From Arenicola marina (lineage: Eukaryota; Annelida; Polychaeta; Arenicolidae): a stretch of DNA of 64,000 nt. A program made the translations under genes and the position numbers. Under the pieces are notes generated by a model. It did no database searches. It saw nothing but the letters and a program-made list of their open reading frames with translations, and was not told the DNA's origin. Below, one piece after another: positions 11,263 to 22,690 of this stretch. Location: contig OZ025253.1 in assembly GCA_964019135.1 (NCBI GenBank), positions 11,723,059-11,787,058 on the forward strand, in the 5' to 3' direction. Numbering within the stretch: position 1 is the first letter of the stretch; every line of letters begins with the position of its first letter.

Positions 11263-11387
11263 GGTCTAACAAAGGGAAACAATGGAATTGTATCCAAAGA
11301 GAGATTATTGCATTAAATGGTACATATTAATAATACTATCATTAAATTAATAACAAGTTATACTCATACTTGGGCTTCATAGCCCCG
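11263..11387. other. short AT-rich spacer
   Basis: AT-rich unique sequence between two tandem arrays; no gene is seen. Confidence 0.5.
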
Positions 11388-11665
11388 CCCCCTCCCAACC
11401 CTTCCCCCAACCCCTGTCGCCCTCCCCCTCTCTTCCCGTCTCCATCGCTGTCGCCCTCCCCCTCCCACCCCTTCCCCCAACCCCTGTCGCCCTCCCCCTC
11501 TCTTCCCGTCTCCATCGCTGTCGCCCCCCCCCCTCCCACCCCTTCCCCCAACCCTTGTCGCCCTCCCCCTCTCTTCCCGTCTCCATCGCTGTCGCCCCCC
11601 CCCCTCCCACCCCTTCCCCCTCCCCTGTCGCCCTCCCCCTCTCTTCCCGTCTCCATCGCTGTCGC
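11388..11665. repeat. 70-71 bp pyrimidine-rich tandem repeat, four copies
   Basis: Four tandem units of 70-71 bp (anchored by CTTCCCCCA at 11401, 11471, 11542 and 11613) share TCTCTTCCCGTCTCCATCGC and C-rich tracts. The plus strand is almost all pyrimidine over long runs, which is compatible with triplex DNA. Frames on both strands (about 77-117 codons) are low-complexity shadows of the repeat. Confidence 0.9.
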
Positions 11666-11813
11666 TCTCTCTATTTGGATCAAAATATCGCTTCTATTTT
11701 GGGATATTTACTTTAGCTTGTAAACGTTGTTGGTATCATTAGCGTGTCTGCTGTCACATGAAACGTAGCCACGTGGTATGTGTGGTGTGGGTATATGTGG
11801 CGGTGTGGGGAGT

Positions 11814-11843
11814 GGGGGGGGGGGGCGCGGGGGGGGGGGGGGG
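11814..11843 (+). repeat. double G-run, strong quadruplex candidate
   Basis: A run of 12 G (11814-11825) and one of 15 G (11829-11843) are separated by CGC. With the G-rich flanks this is the densest quadruplex-prone site in the window. Confidence 0.7.
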
Positions 11844-14440
11844 CGGTGGGGCACGCTATATTGAGTCAAATCATTGGCGATTCAGGTCAAAAAGTAACAT
11901 GCAATAATTTGTACTTAGCGCTTAATCCCAAGATCAATAGAACCATTTTTTTTATTGATAATAACCACGTATGTGTCACACCAGTGGCCGTGATGTTATT
12001 AAGCGTACAGAGGGGCAACTCAACATCACATTTCGATACGTTATCTAAAACACAGATGAGTATTCCAAAGAATCATTCGAATAGTATGATCTAGCTATGA
12101 CATACTTGCCTAATTTACCATTCTTGTGCACAAAACGAAAGTGAAAGAACATCAGAAACTTCTATATAGTTAACCATAGACTTGAATGTAGACGTTGCAA
12201 CTATGAAACGCCACAATAGAATTTATGACATCCTATAAAAACAGTTTGCAGCATAGACAGTGCCATGAGTATTAGAAGTTTATAGATTCTCCAGCTGAAC
12301 ATAGACATATATATCTAAAGATATATGCAGTTCGTGCTAAAATAAAATACGGAATAAAAATGGTTAATTGTTGTAGCATGCTATAGATTTCTATAGCTAA
12401 GTATAAGTGTTTTGTGTGATACTCCATGTAAAAAATTACATAGTTACTGTACTTGCAATAAGCAATCTCTGAAACTACCCCAGTATTTACAATAGGCCTA
12501 CATTTGGTACCCTACTCTCTGCGCCTGTCTGGTGGTTCAGCTTTCGGGTGATGCTCCGAATGTCGATGTAATGCTGTGGTGTCTTGGTGATAAAATACGG
12601 CTTATTCTGATTGATGTGGCGCGGAATGTAACAGAATGAATACATGTGTAATTACAGTATCTAGTAACCCATTGGCGTCTGTTGCCCGTCGCCATCACAC
12701 GCTCGTGCTGAAGTACGACATTTATATATATATACTCCTCTGATGAATGGTTTTCTTGTGTTGGCATTTCAGCAAGCGAAAGGTGCCATATTACCAACAG
12801 GAGGAACTACGTTAGGAATTATCTACTTAGTACAGATGATACGCAAGCGTATTGACCCCATGCACCACGCCCATCCAAGCCATCGTCCCCGTATTCATAC
12901 TCGTGAAGGCACCCCTCCCCCCCCCCCCCCCCAGACACCACCACCCCAGTCGTCCGTAATAGTCCACATGCCGTGGACTTATTAGCGTCTGCAATACCCC
13001 ACCACAGCCACATTGCACCAACCATTTAACCATCCGCCCCTACTATGCTGCCCCCTCTCTCCCTCACAGGAGCTCTACCCCCACCCCCCCCCCCCCCTCC
13101 TACACACACTGATGCACCCCACCTTGCCACGCCGTACGCAGACACTAAAACACACAAACACACACACAATGGCGGAATGTTAAAAGTTAACGATTTCCTT
13201 TGAAAGGTCATCGTTTTGGTGAGTTCCGCAGCAGCATAGTGCAGACAAACCGTTGCGTTCGATTGAATACTCGATATCGCGAGCGCACTCTCCCGACAGC
13301 CAGTACCAATCTCCCCGCTCGATGGCGCTCCGTTCCTCCGCTCAGACCGCTTCTGTAGATTTGAAACATCTTGACAAAAGGCCAAACGAAACATCATTTT
13401 TACCGAAGGTATCATTTATTGGGAATCAAGAATACAAGAACCATTACATAACAAATAGAGGAACAATTTTCTTCTTTTACCTGGTGGGCCCTATGAGAAT
13501 TATCAGGCTCAAGCTGGGTCCCCGCATGTCATAGGTATAAATACGCGATATGTGGATCCTTTCGATTCGCGCAGCGCCGCCCTGGTGAGCGAGAATGCGA
13601 ATTATCAATGCACTGATGTGATAGATTGCGACGGAGCTATAACGTTCGTACTGCCCCTAGCTGATATACAGGTCAAATGACCTCTAAATATGTGCACGGA
13701 CGCCGTCAACATGGCTCCGTGAAAACTGCTGCATACTCCCTTCGAACTGCAACAAGTCTCGGTTCTTCTGTCTGCCTTCTCCCTAGTGGGTTGGCTGTAT
13801 ATGTAAGACGCTTTTGACCAATTCTGGTCATATCGCGTCAATGGGAGAAGGAAGGGAAGAGCGAAGCCATGTCCTCTGGGGTAACATGACCACAGCGGAG
13901 CGCGAACCACCGATCCACAGCCCAGTTGGGGCTTCTGTATACTTCATACCCCATCAAATGTCACATCGAATGATGTTCATAATGTAACTTCGGAATTAAT
14001 ATAACTATTATTGCAGGTAGCGAATATTGATGTACCGATTCCAGGGCAATGAGTGGTTGACTTCCGTAATTGCATGCACCAGGCAGTTTATATATACGTA
14101 GTAAAATCCATTGATGACGTCACTCTATTGTTCTCTCACGACATCATTTTTCTGTAATGTAGTGTGCTCGAGTCATAAGGACGTGAATTTTACATAAGTT
14201 AATGACCTCGAACATTAACTTACACGTAATGTGATATATGGGCCATTGTGTGTCTTGGTCTACCGTTATGACTGATGATGTCAACATGTAATATACAAAG
14301 CAGGCGTGCATCCGGGGATGTTTCAACAGAAGTGGGGGGGGGATTCAAAGTATGAGAACGGCATACAAAATGTACAGTGTACAATGTACTATACCGGGCG
14401 TGCAAACATAACATACACACCAAACTATCTCAGCGTCCTC
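11844..14440. other. low-copy DNA, no recognised gene
   Basis: The stretch contains C runs at 12917-12932 and 13084-13097, short CA/CACACAA tracts near 13150, and a perfect CRE palindrome TGACGTCA at 14115-14122. A 93-codon plus-strand frame at 13253-13534, in moderately CpG-rich DNA, resembles nothing I recognise and could be chance. No RNA gene is seen. Confidence 0.45.
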
Positions 14441-14640
14441 GTAGAAAACGCCAGTTGGCGGGGCAATACGATAGTAGAGAACGCCATCTGGCCCAACGCA
14501 CGGAATCTGGAGAATGCAATCTAGTGCCGCAAGAAGAACGTGGAGAACGCCATCTGGCGGAGCAAGAGGAAAGCGGAGTGTCACCTGGCCTACAATGAAC
14601 GTTTAGAACGCCATCTAACGGAGCAAAAGGGAAGTGGAGA
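14441..14640 (-). repeat. degenerate repeat carrying CTCF-core-like motifs
   Basis: Four or five diverged copies of a unit with the plus-strand core GAGAACGCCATCTGGCGGAG lie near 14446, 14476, 14510, 14543 and 14602. On the minus strand the core reads CCAGATGGCGT, close to the CTCF consensus core (CCASYAGRKGGCR). Short open frames on both strands follow the repeat. The repeat is seen directly; CTCF binding is inference. Confidence 0.5.
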
Positions 14641-16789
14641 AATAATAGCTTTATTTCCATGTTGGCGTGTGTAACATCGTGTCCTGAATCTCTCTGATCC
14701 AGATGCCATGGGTGAAGCCCGGATGAGGTCCCGTTGCGGTATATGCTTCACACCAACACATATCTCCAGCTGGAAGTTGCTGTCTCGCCACGTGTCGACC
14801 ACAATAGACTCTCCAAGAACGTTCATGAACGTATATGCCAGGGTGGGTGTGTGTGTGGGGGGGGGGGCAACTATAACGGTATTGTTCTCCTAAATAAAAG
14901 AGGTCAGGTTAGACCAGCAGCAGGTGACGTAGTTGTATATTGGGCATGGTTATTTTGTTTTAGCCTAAATAGATTGACTATGTTGTGAAAATGTATACGT
15001 AAAACAATTGTAGAATCAGTGACCAAACAAGGCAGCAGTTCCATAAATAGTAGCTATTTACATTATATACATTATGTACAGCTGCACGACGAGGGAGGGT
15101 GGGGGGGTCCCTAAGTCAATTCCCTGAGGGAGGTTGATCGGCCTTCCAGGCGGGGATGCAGTCCTGTGGGGATTCGTCCGGACTGGCAGGGTGGATGGCG
15201 ACTGTTCTAATGATGGGTCATTGTGACATTATTTCCAAGGTGCCCCCAATGAGATGCAGCCGGATTTCTTCGTAAGCTCTCACTTTGTGTCCGACAAGCT
15301 CCCGTATTTATCGACTAATCCCCCAGGTCCGGTTACATAAAGCAAGATCAGCGTTGACCTGAGCGAAAAATTGCCAAAAATATGCAGCCGGGCCCTCGCA
15401 GGATCACCACTCTCTCAAGCCGCCCAGTGACTGTGCACAGCAACCACCTATCATAACGCGTGCGTGCAACTATGGCATCATAACGCACCAAAACCACTTC
15501 TGTGTGCTTCAGGGTGTAATATGCTGTACCATGGAGGTGTTAGCTTCTGTTCATTTCATCGCCGAAGTCCCGTTTAGTGCGTGGGTGATTCCCGTACCAG
15601 ATGGTCACCTATGGTTTCTACGGCTTTTTGCACCGATTTCAACATGCTGATTATCGGGCATTTGTCCGAAATTCATGTTTAATCAAATTTAGCTATAATT
15701 TTTCAGTAATTTCGAGTTTTTAGAATTTAGCTTTTTCAAATTGGTGGACATTCGCAGCAATAATGCGCGACATCTTGGAAACTACGAAGGATAGAACTGT
15801 CAGTTTAATTTTCATCCATAGGTTGTTTGGGTAAGCAAAAAAATCATTATAGGGTATCCAGAAGCAACGCATCCGCCATTTTCCAAGATGGCGGACGAGA
15901 CCAGCAAAATTACTCAATATATCGAAAATTAAGTGGAACCATGAATTTGATACCTATATTTAGTTTTTGGGGTCGAAGACTTAAAAAAAAAACATAGTAA
16001 ACATATCGAGAAAAAAAAGGGGGGGCGTAGAAATATTATTTTTATACCTATGCATACGACTGATATATTGGAAATGATTATCGTTTTCAGTCGTGCGTGC
16101 GTGTTCACGGAGTAACTGAATCTCGTCCTTCCTATCATGCCGCGTAGCTAACAAGTCAGAGTTGCTGGAATATGCCATCAGTAAAGTTAGTAATGGTAGA
16201 TTCACAACCGCTGATACATAATTCCGCATCTAAGTATATATGCTTCGATCATTGTCGAGTGACCTCGGCATTGGCCGAGTTATGTCTGCACTAGCTGCAA
16301 TCTGCTTGCTTCGGGCCGCAACTGTCTGGGATGGACCTGAATGTCCTTCTCCAGATGGGTATGGTGAAGTTACGGTCATACACCCTGCTTCGGGCCGCAA
16401 CTGGGTAGGTTAGGTATATACATATGTGCCGCCCAACTGACCCCTTTTTTCACCTGTTTTTCAGTCAATCCTCGAAGCAGAAATCTACAATTTCTCTGCG
16501 TGTGCCTATCTCAGACTGAGGCTTTATCAAAATTGCAGCTCTTGACTATATATTCCAGTTGATATCGAAGGTGGTCAATTAATTAACCTTCATATACATT
16601 GCCATGGATGCCAGTGTCTTTTCTGGATTCCTCTTTTTACCAAATATGACCACAAAATCTCGCACTTTTCTCGCGCTCTTCATGCATATGGCTGGGCGTA
16701 TCACCACTGCACTAATGTAACGCCTAAGCACCCCCCCCCTCCTCGGGGGTGACGCCATACGACAGCACAAGATATGCCATGTTATAAGC
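14641..16789. other. low-copy DNA, no recognised gene
   Basis: No convincing gene. Notable items are a G run near 14860, a YY1-type near-palindrome at 15873-15894, and an 18-bp direct repeat TGCTTCGGGCCGCAACTG at 16307-16324 and 16386-16403. The remainder is AT-balanced DNA with only short chance frames. Confidence 0.45.
15873..15894. promoter_or_regulatory. inverted pair of YY1-type motifs
   Basis: CCGCCATTTT faces AAGATGGCGG in a 22-bp near-palindrome. Each arm matches the YY1 consensus (AAnATGGCGGC). Function is inferred. Confidence 0.35.
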
Positions 16790-17060
16790 CATGGTGGAAG
16801 CGCCATCTAGCGAATACCGCGGCAGCTAGGACCGCCATTTTGTTTCGGCACGTGTCGCCCGAGATGGCCAAGATGGCGGGTTACAACGTCTGTTAGACAG
16901 GAAACACACCTAGTTTTCTGCATTTAGTGGCGTAGACGGGCTCGCAGTAAATAACCCGACGAGGCGACTACTCTCCACAACGACTTGGTAGGTTTGTCTC
17001 CGATGTGACGTCACGGCGTCGCCAATGGCGGCGGTTACTCACCATATGTGCGGAATATTG
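16790..17060. promoter_or_regulatory. candidate CpG-type promoter (YY1, E-box, CRE cluster)
   Basis: Within 270 bp are a CTCF-like GCGCCATCTAG (16800-16810), a YY1 motif CCGCCATTTTG (16832-16842), the E-box CACGTG (16849-16854), a second YY1 motif AAGATGGCGGG (about 16870-16880), a full CRE TGACGTCA (17006-17013) and CCAATGGCGGCGG near 17022. CpG density is visibly higher than in the flanks. No first exon is recognised downstream on either strand, so this could be a promoter for a gene outside the window, an enhancer, or chance. Confidence 0.35.
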
Positions 17061-18850
17061 CGCACGACAGGAAATTGCGAAATAAAAAATCGTCGCCTGA
17101 TCCAATCACGCGGTGGGAGCAGTATCATCAAAGCCCCCAAATTACGGTGAGCTGTAGCTATCAGTGCAGTAAACACAGTGGTACAGTCGCACTAATATTC
17201 TAGATTAAAGCTAAAAACAGGCGTTGGAGTTTATTGGCTTAATACGTAGAATGGCCAAACGTCTGATCGCAATTAGATGTGATTGCAATCTGTAATGCAT
17301 TATGTCTCGTATCTTGCGTCAGCATTGATTAAATTAGGCAACAACAGCTGAACTAATATTGTAATCAGGAAGCGTTTTGAACTTTGCCAAGTAAATGCTA
17401 CCTGTAACACACATAATCCAATATAGCAAAATTATATGAAAACTACTCGAATATTAATGTTCTATGTCGCTAAGACGCTATGACGCTGGTTTTGGTGTTA
17501 CTGCATAACTCTAAAAATCAGAATATTTAGGGGGCTCTAGCGCCGGCGACCTTTAAGGTCTTAGCTCAAGTCTCCCGGCCAACTTCACTATTTGTTTTAC
17601 TTCTTGCCTGCCTTTGCGCCGCACTTGGTCAAATAAATGATTCTTGAATCTTGAACTTAAAGAATAATAACTCATTCGTTTAGAAGAATAAGAAAACTGC
17701 CTCGATTCTTCAGACACGAGAGGTGACAAGGCCCTAGCGGTTAGGTCCCGAACGACGCCTTTTGAGACCGCTGTTCCCATATTTACCCTGGGGAGACAAA
17801 ACAAATGACTCCTCAGTTTTTACGCCGCGACGGTACCGGCTTCATAAATGGGAGGGGCATTCGATTGCTTTCGCCGGCGTGAGGCTGGTGGCCTCTGCTG
17901 CAAGTCTGCTGGCTTCATGAGTCGAGCTGACTGCGATCAATGGCGGGTGTTGAGGTCGGGAGGCCTGTAAATTCAACAGCCACGCCATCGCCTCGTTATA
18001 ACGTTGTACCTTTCTCCAAGACTGGCCAGCCATTTGACACTCTCCCATTCCAACTACCTAACCTCCCCGCTAGGAGGCCCCGGTTAATCCATCCTCTGGA
18101 CCCGGGATGGAGTAAAGTGTGTGGAGGGGGGGCGGTGGGGGGGGGGGGATAAAAGACGTGGGTGTTCAAGGGTAAAAGGCGGAGGTGGATAAAAAAACGT
18201 GAGGGCGGCGGGGCCGGCTTACCGCGGGGGTGGACGGAGGGTGGGAGCAATTCCAACCGGGTAAGCTACGGCATAAAGTCACGTGACTTCATTTAGTTAA
18301 GGCCGCAATTCTAGTTTGGTCTAATTACATACGTCTTGCATATTTCCATGCCTTCATGCGCGACTTACATAAGTAAAACCAGACATATACACATATACAA
18401 ATTACTTCGGCATTTCCATGCAGTAAGAGAGATTGATTAACTAATTAACTAATTAGTCCGCATGCACTGTGATGTAACCATATGTTTTTCCGTTTGAATG
18501 CGAAACCATGTCTTGTTTTTTTTGGCTCAATCGTTAGCTTCAGGTCACTGCCCGGCCACACGACTGCCTTGCAGCTTATTCCATGATAACATCAATCTTA
18601 AACACAAACATCGTAACTGAAAAAGAATATTTGGAAGAAGCATAGATCATCCTTAAGTAGCGACCAATAAGACGGCATGCTCCGGGGTACACCATTTAAT
18701 CAGATGGTGACAAAGTAGGAAGGGGTGGGGGGGGGGGGGTAAATCCATGGCGACATCGCCTCATTCACCTCGTTTGTCGGTGTCGTTGTCATAGCGACGA
18801 CAACTGATCGTTTGCAGACAAGGATTGAAGTCAGAGGTCGTGGAGAGTAT
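17061..18850. other. low-copy DNA with possible retroelement 3' end
   Basis: No gene is recognised. At about 17535-17665 a segment ends in AAATAAATGATTCTTGAATC followed by a second TTGAAC, which resembles the polyadenylation signal plus short repeat tail of a truncated non-LTR element; this is weak. G runs lie at 18137-18148 and 18727-18739. Confidence 0.35.
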
Positions 18851-18851
18851 G

Positions 18852-19997
18852 TGGCAGTATGTGTCCCCCATCTGTGTGGCAGCGTTCATTGGCTGGCAGT
18901 ATGTGTCCCCCCTCTGTGTGGCAGCGTTCATTGGCTGGCATGATGTTTTCCCCTCTGTGTGGCAGCGTTCATTGGCTGGCATGATGTCTTCACCCTCTGT
19001 GTGGCAGCGTTCATTGGCTGGCATGATGTTTTCCCCTCTGTGTGGCAGCGTTCATTGGCTGGCATGATGTCTTCCCCTCTGTGTGGCAGCGTTCATTGGC
19101 TGGCATGATGTCTTTCCCTCTGTGTGGCAGCGTTCAGTGGCTGGCATGATGTCTTCACCCTCTGTGTGGCAGCGTTCATTGGCTGGCATGATGTCTTTCC
19201 CTCTGTGTGGCAGCGTTCATTGGCTGGCATGATGTCTTTCCCTCTGTGTGGCAGCGTTCATTGGCTGGCATGATGTCTTCACCCTCTGTGTGGCAGCGTT
19301 CATTGGCTGGCATGATGTCTTCACCCTCTGTGTGGCAGCGTTCATTGGCTGGCATGATGTCTTCACCCTCTGTATGGCAGCGTTCATTGGCTGGCATGAT
19401 GTCTTCACCCTCTGTGTGGCAGCGTTGATTGGCTGGCAGTATGTGTCCCCCCTCTGTGTGGCAGCGTTCATTGGCTGGCATGATGTCTTCACCCTCTGTG
19501 TGGCAGCGTTCATTGGCTGGCATGATGTCTTCACCCTCTGTGTGGCAGCGTTCATTGGCTGGCATGATGTCTTCACCCTCTGTGTGGCAGCGTTCATTGG
19601 CTGGCATGATGTCTTCACCCTCTGTGTGGCAGCGTTCATTGGCTGGCATGATGTCTTCACCCTCTGTGTGGCACCGTTGGTTGGCTGGCATTATGGGTCC
19701 CCCCTATTTGTGGCAGCGTTGATTGGCTGGCATGATGTCTTTCCCTCTGTGTGGCAGCGTTGATTGGCTGGCAGTATGTGTCCCCCCTCTGTGTGGCAGC
19801 GTTGATTGGCTGGCATTATGGGTCCCCCCTATTTGTGGCAGCGTTGATTGGCTGGCATGATGTCTTTCCCTCTGTGTGGCAGCGTTGATTGGCTGGCATG
19901 ATGTCTTTCCCTCTGTGTGGCAGCGTTGATTGGCTGGCATGATGTCTTTCCCTCTGTGTGGCAGCGTTGATTGGCTGGCATGATGTCTTCCCCTCAC
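18852..19997. repeat. 42-bp minisatellite
   Basis: About 27 tandem units have a 42-bp period containing GCGTTCATTGGCTGGCATGA. Variants are GATTGGCTGG in place of CATTGGCTGG, a 41-bp form with GTCTTTCCCTC, and a form with CAGTATGTGTCCCCCC. The distal third (from about 19690) is enriched in the GATTGG form. Because 42 is a multiple of three, open frames run through it on both strands (for example the 171-codon minus-strand frame repeating MPANERCHTEGEDI). I treat these as artefacts. Each unit contains an inverted CCAAT box (ATTGG). Confidence 0.95.
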
Positions 19998-20449
19998 GTT
20001 CGTAGCACAAACTCATAGGCACGCGCGCTTGTGACTAAATCGCAGCAATTTCCTCTCGATCGGGCCCCGAAAGAAGAAATGCTTCCTATGTGTAACCCCA
20101 TAATTAGGGCATAAAATACGGCATCCACATCTCACAGGTCTTATGAGCACTGTGTCAGTCGGACCGGTTCAGTAAATAGCTCAAGTATGGCGCTATTTGT
20201 GCCATAAAGTTTGTGGGGGATAGATTACCTTGGTCACCCCCACCCCTCTGCCCCTTACATGACTAGTCTCCATCGCTCACCATAGAGACCGCTGACTGGT
20301 CACAGGTGCAGTCATCCGTGACGGGTTTGACTTTCATGGCTGATTCACTGAGGACCTATATTTTACACCCGCCCCCGCTCTCCCACCACCTCTCCAACCT
20401 ACCACCAACGCCCTTACACCCCTGTTGTCTCGCCTTAAATCCGCCACAA
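19998..20449. other. low-copy DNA
   Basis: No gene, RNA or repeat is recognised between the 42-bp minisatellite and the CpG-rich segment that follows. Confidence 0.45.
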
Positions 20450-21130
20450 ATCTCGCCGTCAATTCTTTGAATAACGAGATCTCGCCATTCCGCGCGTGAC
20501 GGACGATCTGGCTGGGTGACGCCCACGTGACCCTAACTTGGCAGACAAACACCAGAAATCGTGGTCGCTTGGGGTGATGTCACGTCCTTCGACTGACAGG
20601 CTGGCGACCCCCCCCCCCCTGCCCATCCCGACTCCACCGCCCCCCCCCCCCTCCGCTGGCGAACCCTTGGCGATTGAGATGCTTTGTCTGTGGGGTCCAC
20701 ACCTTCCCACGCTCCCTATCGGCTTTGGTGCCTCTATTTCCGCCGTTTTCTCGCGTACATTGCCGTAATTTGTCCATTTCCTGCCGCTGGTCGATGAGTG
20801 TTTATCAGTGCGCATGCGCGCCCCGATAGATGGCCGTCGCCCATATCGACCGTGGTTTCCGGTCGGCTGCCATGTGCTTGTTGTCTCCTCGCTTGTATCA
20901 AAGCGATTGTTTATCCGTCGTGTCCCCGCTCATGCACTCATGGACTCTTTCTCCGAGTATAGAGATCAAAGGAGTTCATCGCAAGGGGAACGACCCTCGG
21001 TGGCATAGTCACGAGGGCATGTCGTCGCTAGCCGAGGTCTTTCTAGAGCGCTGAATGGACAGCGCAAATAGGAAGCAGTTACAGAGCCGCTTGGTCGGCG
21101 CCGTCACGGAGATGACGTCATATCCGTCAA
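20450..21130. promoter_or_regulatory. candidate CpG-island promoter with NRF1 palindrome
   Basis: This segment is GC- and CpG-rich relative to its surroundings. It contains CACGTG followed by AC (20524-20529), a perfect NRF1 consensus palindrome TGCGCATGCGCG (20809-20820), and a full CRE TGACGTCA (21113-21120), plus C12 runs at 20608-20619 and 20640-20651. Two overlapping plus-strand frames start just after the NRF1 site (20808-21008 and 20830-21054) but encode nothing I recognise. NRF1, CRE and E-box together are typical of housekeeping CpG-island promoters; the assignment is inferred. Confidence 0.4.
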
Positions 21131-21503
21131 CGGTGACATCTGACGGTATGTCCTGTTGGGACTGAAATCAGGGAACATTCCCTCATAACCTCAGCCCCCC
21201 GCCCCCCGACCCCCGCCCCCCGTCGCCCTCGCCGACTGCTCCCCCGCAATCGCCTTACCCATCAACCTCCATAACTGTAATGTATGAAAGCACCGTTATT
21301 GTAGTGTGTATGATAACCTATGATGGCAACACATGCATGTGGTGCTTAACAAGTTCATGGACGCGAGCGCAACAGCGTTCATCTTTAATTTTCCTATGTG
21401 AAGCGTTGCTCAAAATGCACCAGGTTGGGGATTCCCTGCTTCAACTTTAAATTTCCGGGCGAGCCACTCCCGGTCTTGATCGATCAAATTGTTGGCTAAC
21501 CAA
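21131..21503. other. low-copy DNA
   Basis: A C-rich patch near 21196-21235, then ordinary sequence leading to the left inverted repeat of the MITE. No gene seen. Confidence 0.45.
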
Positions 21504-21911
21504 TTAAAGTTGCATGTCGAGCTCTTTCCCGCCAAAACTAATGAGGTCAAAATACATATAAGAATCAGTCCTTGAATCGTTCAAAACTTCTTTTATCTAT
21601 ACTCCACCCATACCAGACTGCCAAATAGTGTCTCTTAGCCCTGTCCGTGATATCAATTTACCACAAGTTTTCATTTTAGTGGTAAACGTCATCAATTTGT
21701 GTGCTTCGCGATGCTTTGATATAAGTAGCAGTGCCGCGACCGAGTTCTGTGGTGTCACGGGATAGACACGTTTGCCACACCACAGCCGAAACGGCGATGT
21801 TTATCAGGTTTCTGAATTTATAGCATGAAACAATCGAGTTTTATGCAAATTTTGATATAAATTTCGCCTGGGCTTAGTTTTGGCGGGAAACAACTCCACA
21901 TGCAACTTTAA
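21504..21911. mobile_element. 408-bp MITE-like element with 38-bp terminal inverted repeats
   Basis: The 38 bp at 21504-21541 (starting TTAAAGTTGCATGT, including TTTCCCGCCAAAACTAA) recur in inverted orientation at 21874-21911 with three mismatches (35 of 38). Both ends begin with TTAA, which could be a duplicated TTAA target or part of the repeat. The 332-bp interior has no credible coding capacity and contains shorter internal palindromes (around TTTACCAC / GTGGTAAA and GTGTGGC). Length, long inverted ends and lack of coding fit a non-autonomous DNA transposon. TTAA targeting would suggest piggyBac-like mobilisation, but the ends are not a clear family match. Confidence 0.7.
21877..21890 (+). 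promoter_or_regulatory. E2F-consensus sequence within the MITE inverted repeats
   Basis: TTTTGGCGGGAAA lies in the right terminal repeat and, inverted (TTTCCCGCCAAAA), in the left at 21525-21537. It matches the E2F consensus TTTSSCGS extended to TTTGGCGGGAAA. Any activity is inferred. Confidence 0.3.
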
Positions 21912-22079
21912 AATAAAAGTACGCGCGAGCATAGTATTTTCCACTCTCCATTTCCGTTTTCATCAAATTTTGTCCCCCATACCGTAGATCGCTAAAGAGG
22001 ACGTGTTTATCTATCTGGCTCATTCGGGTAGAGATATAACTTAAGTAAAATACCATATGCCAGAGCATGCCAGGCAGTA

Positions 22080-22690
22080 AAGAAGTTCCCTAATCTTCCG
22101 TAAGTTCAGTATATATTTTTAAATCTTTGAATTAGAGGTTGCCAATTAAGGGCGTCTGTATCCACGTTTCCGGCGTCCATTTTAAATTCAGGAGGCGATT
22201 TTCCCCACCTTCTAAGATCCCACCCATAATCCGTCAGTTTTGTCTGTGTCAATGTTGGCCGTTTAAGTTTCTTCGTATACCCTGGCCTATAGAGAAAGCG
22301 GTATCCACTGACCTGACGTAAGCGGTGCATGCAGTAGTGTCGTCCGCATGCTGTCACTTGATCGAAAACGCCGGGGATGTCTATAATCATTAGCTCTATT
22401 CCAGTGTTGAAAACGTTCGCCGTAAGTGTATATAAAAGTGGGTTGAGGGGACACCATTGACGGGTGCCCCTCGCCAGCTGTAAAAAAGTCGTTATTAGTT
22501 TATAATCTAGGGTTGAGAGATAAATCGGTCTCCAGTTTGCTTTAACTAATTTGTCCCCTTTTCGTAATAAGACTGTAATAAGGCCCCTCTTTTTGGACGT
22601 GGACAACTGCCCCGATTCAAAAACATGGTTGGTAATGTCGATAAAGTCCGTCAAGCCCCGGGGAATTTATTAGTGTTGGACATCTTTATG
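22080..22690 (-). pseudogene. internally deleted L1/Tx1-type reverse transcriptase fragment
   Basis: Read on the minus strand, about 22690 to 22655 encodes SPGLDG, the conserved opening of L1/Tx1-type reverse transcriptase domains. After a frameshift, the 182-codon frame at 22654-22106 continues with GLITVLLRKGD, NWRPI and DYK (canonical I-LL-KKGD, NWRPISL and DYKI motifs). It then jumps directly to RGTRQWCPLNPLLYTL, the motif B equivalent of RQGCPLSPLLF. The catalytic Asp of motif A and the YADD of motif C are missing, so a large internal deletion has removed part of the palm domain. The rest toward 22106 is too diverged to assign. It is a dead fragment with no tail visible; the call rests on motif order. 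Confidence 0.72.

Noticed and set aside
8566..11330. Open frames of 440 and 643 codons on the plus strand
   Set aside because: They are produced by the 34/27-bp minisatellite, whose units lack plus-strand stops. The translation is repetitive, with several frames open at once.
19176..19763. 171-codon frames on both strands
   Set aside because: The 42-bp period preserves frame; both strands give equally long repetitive peptides.
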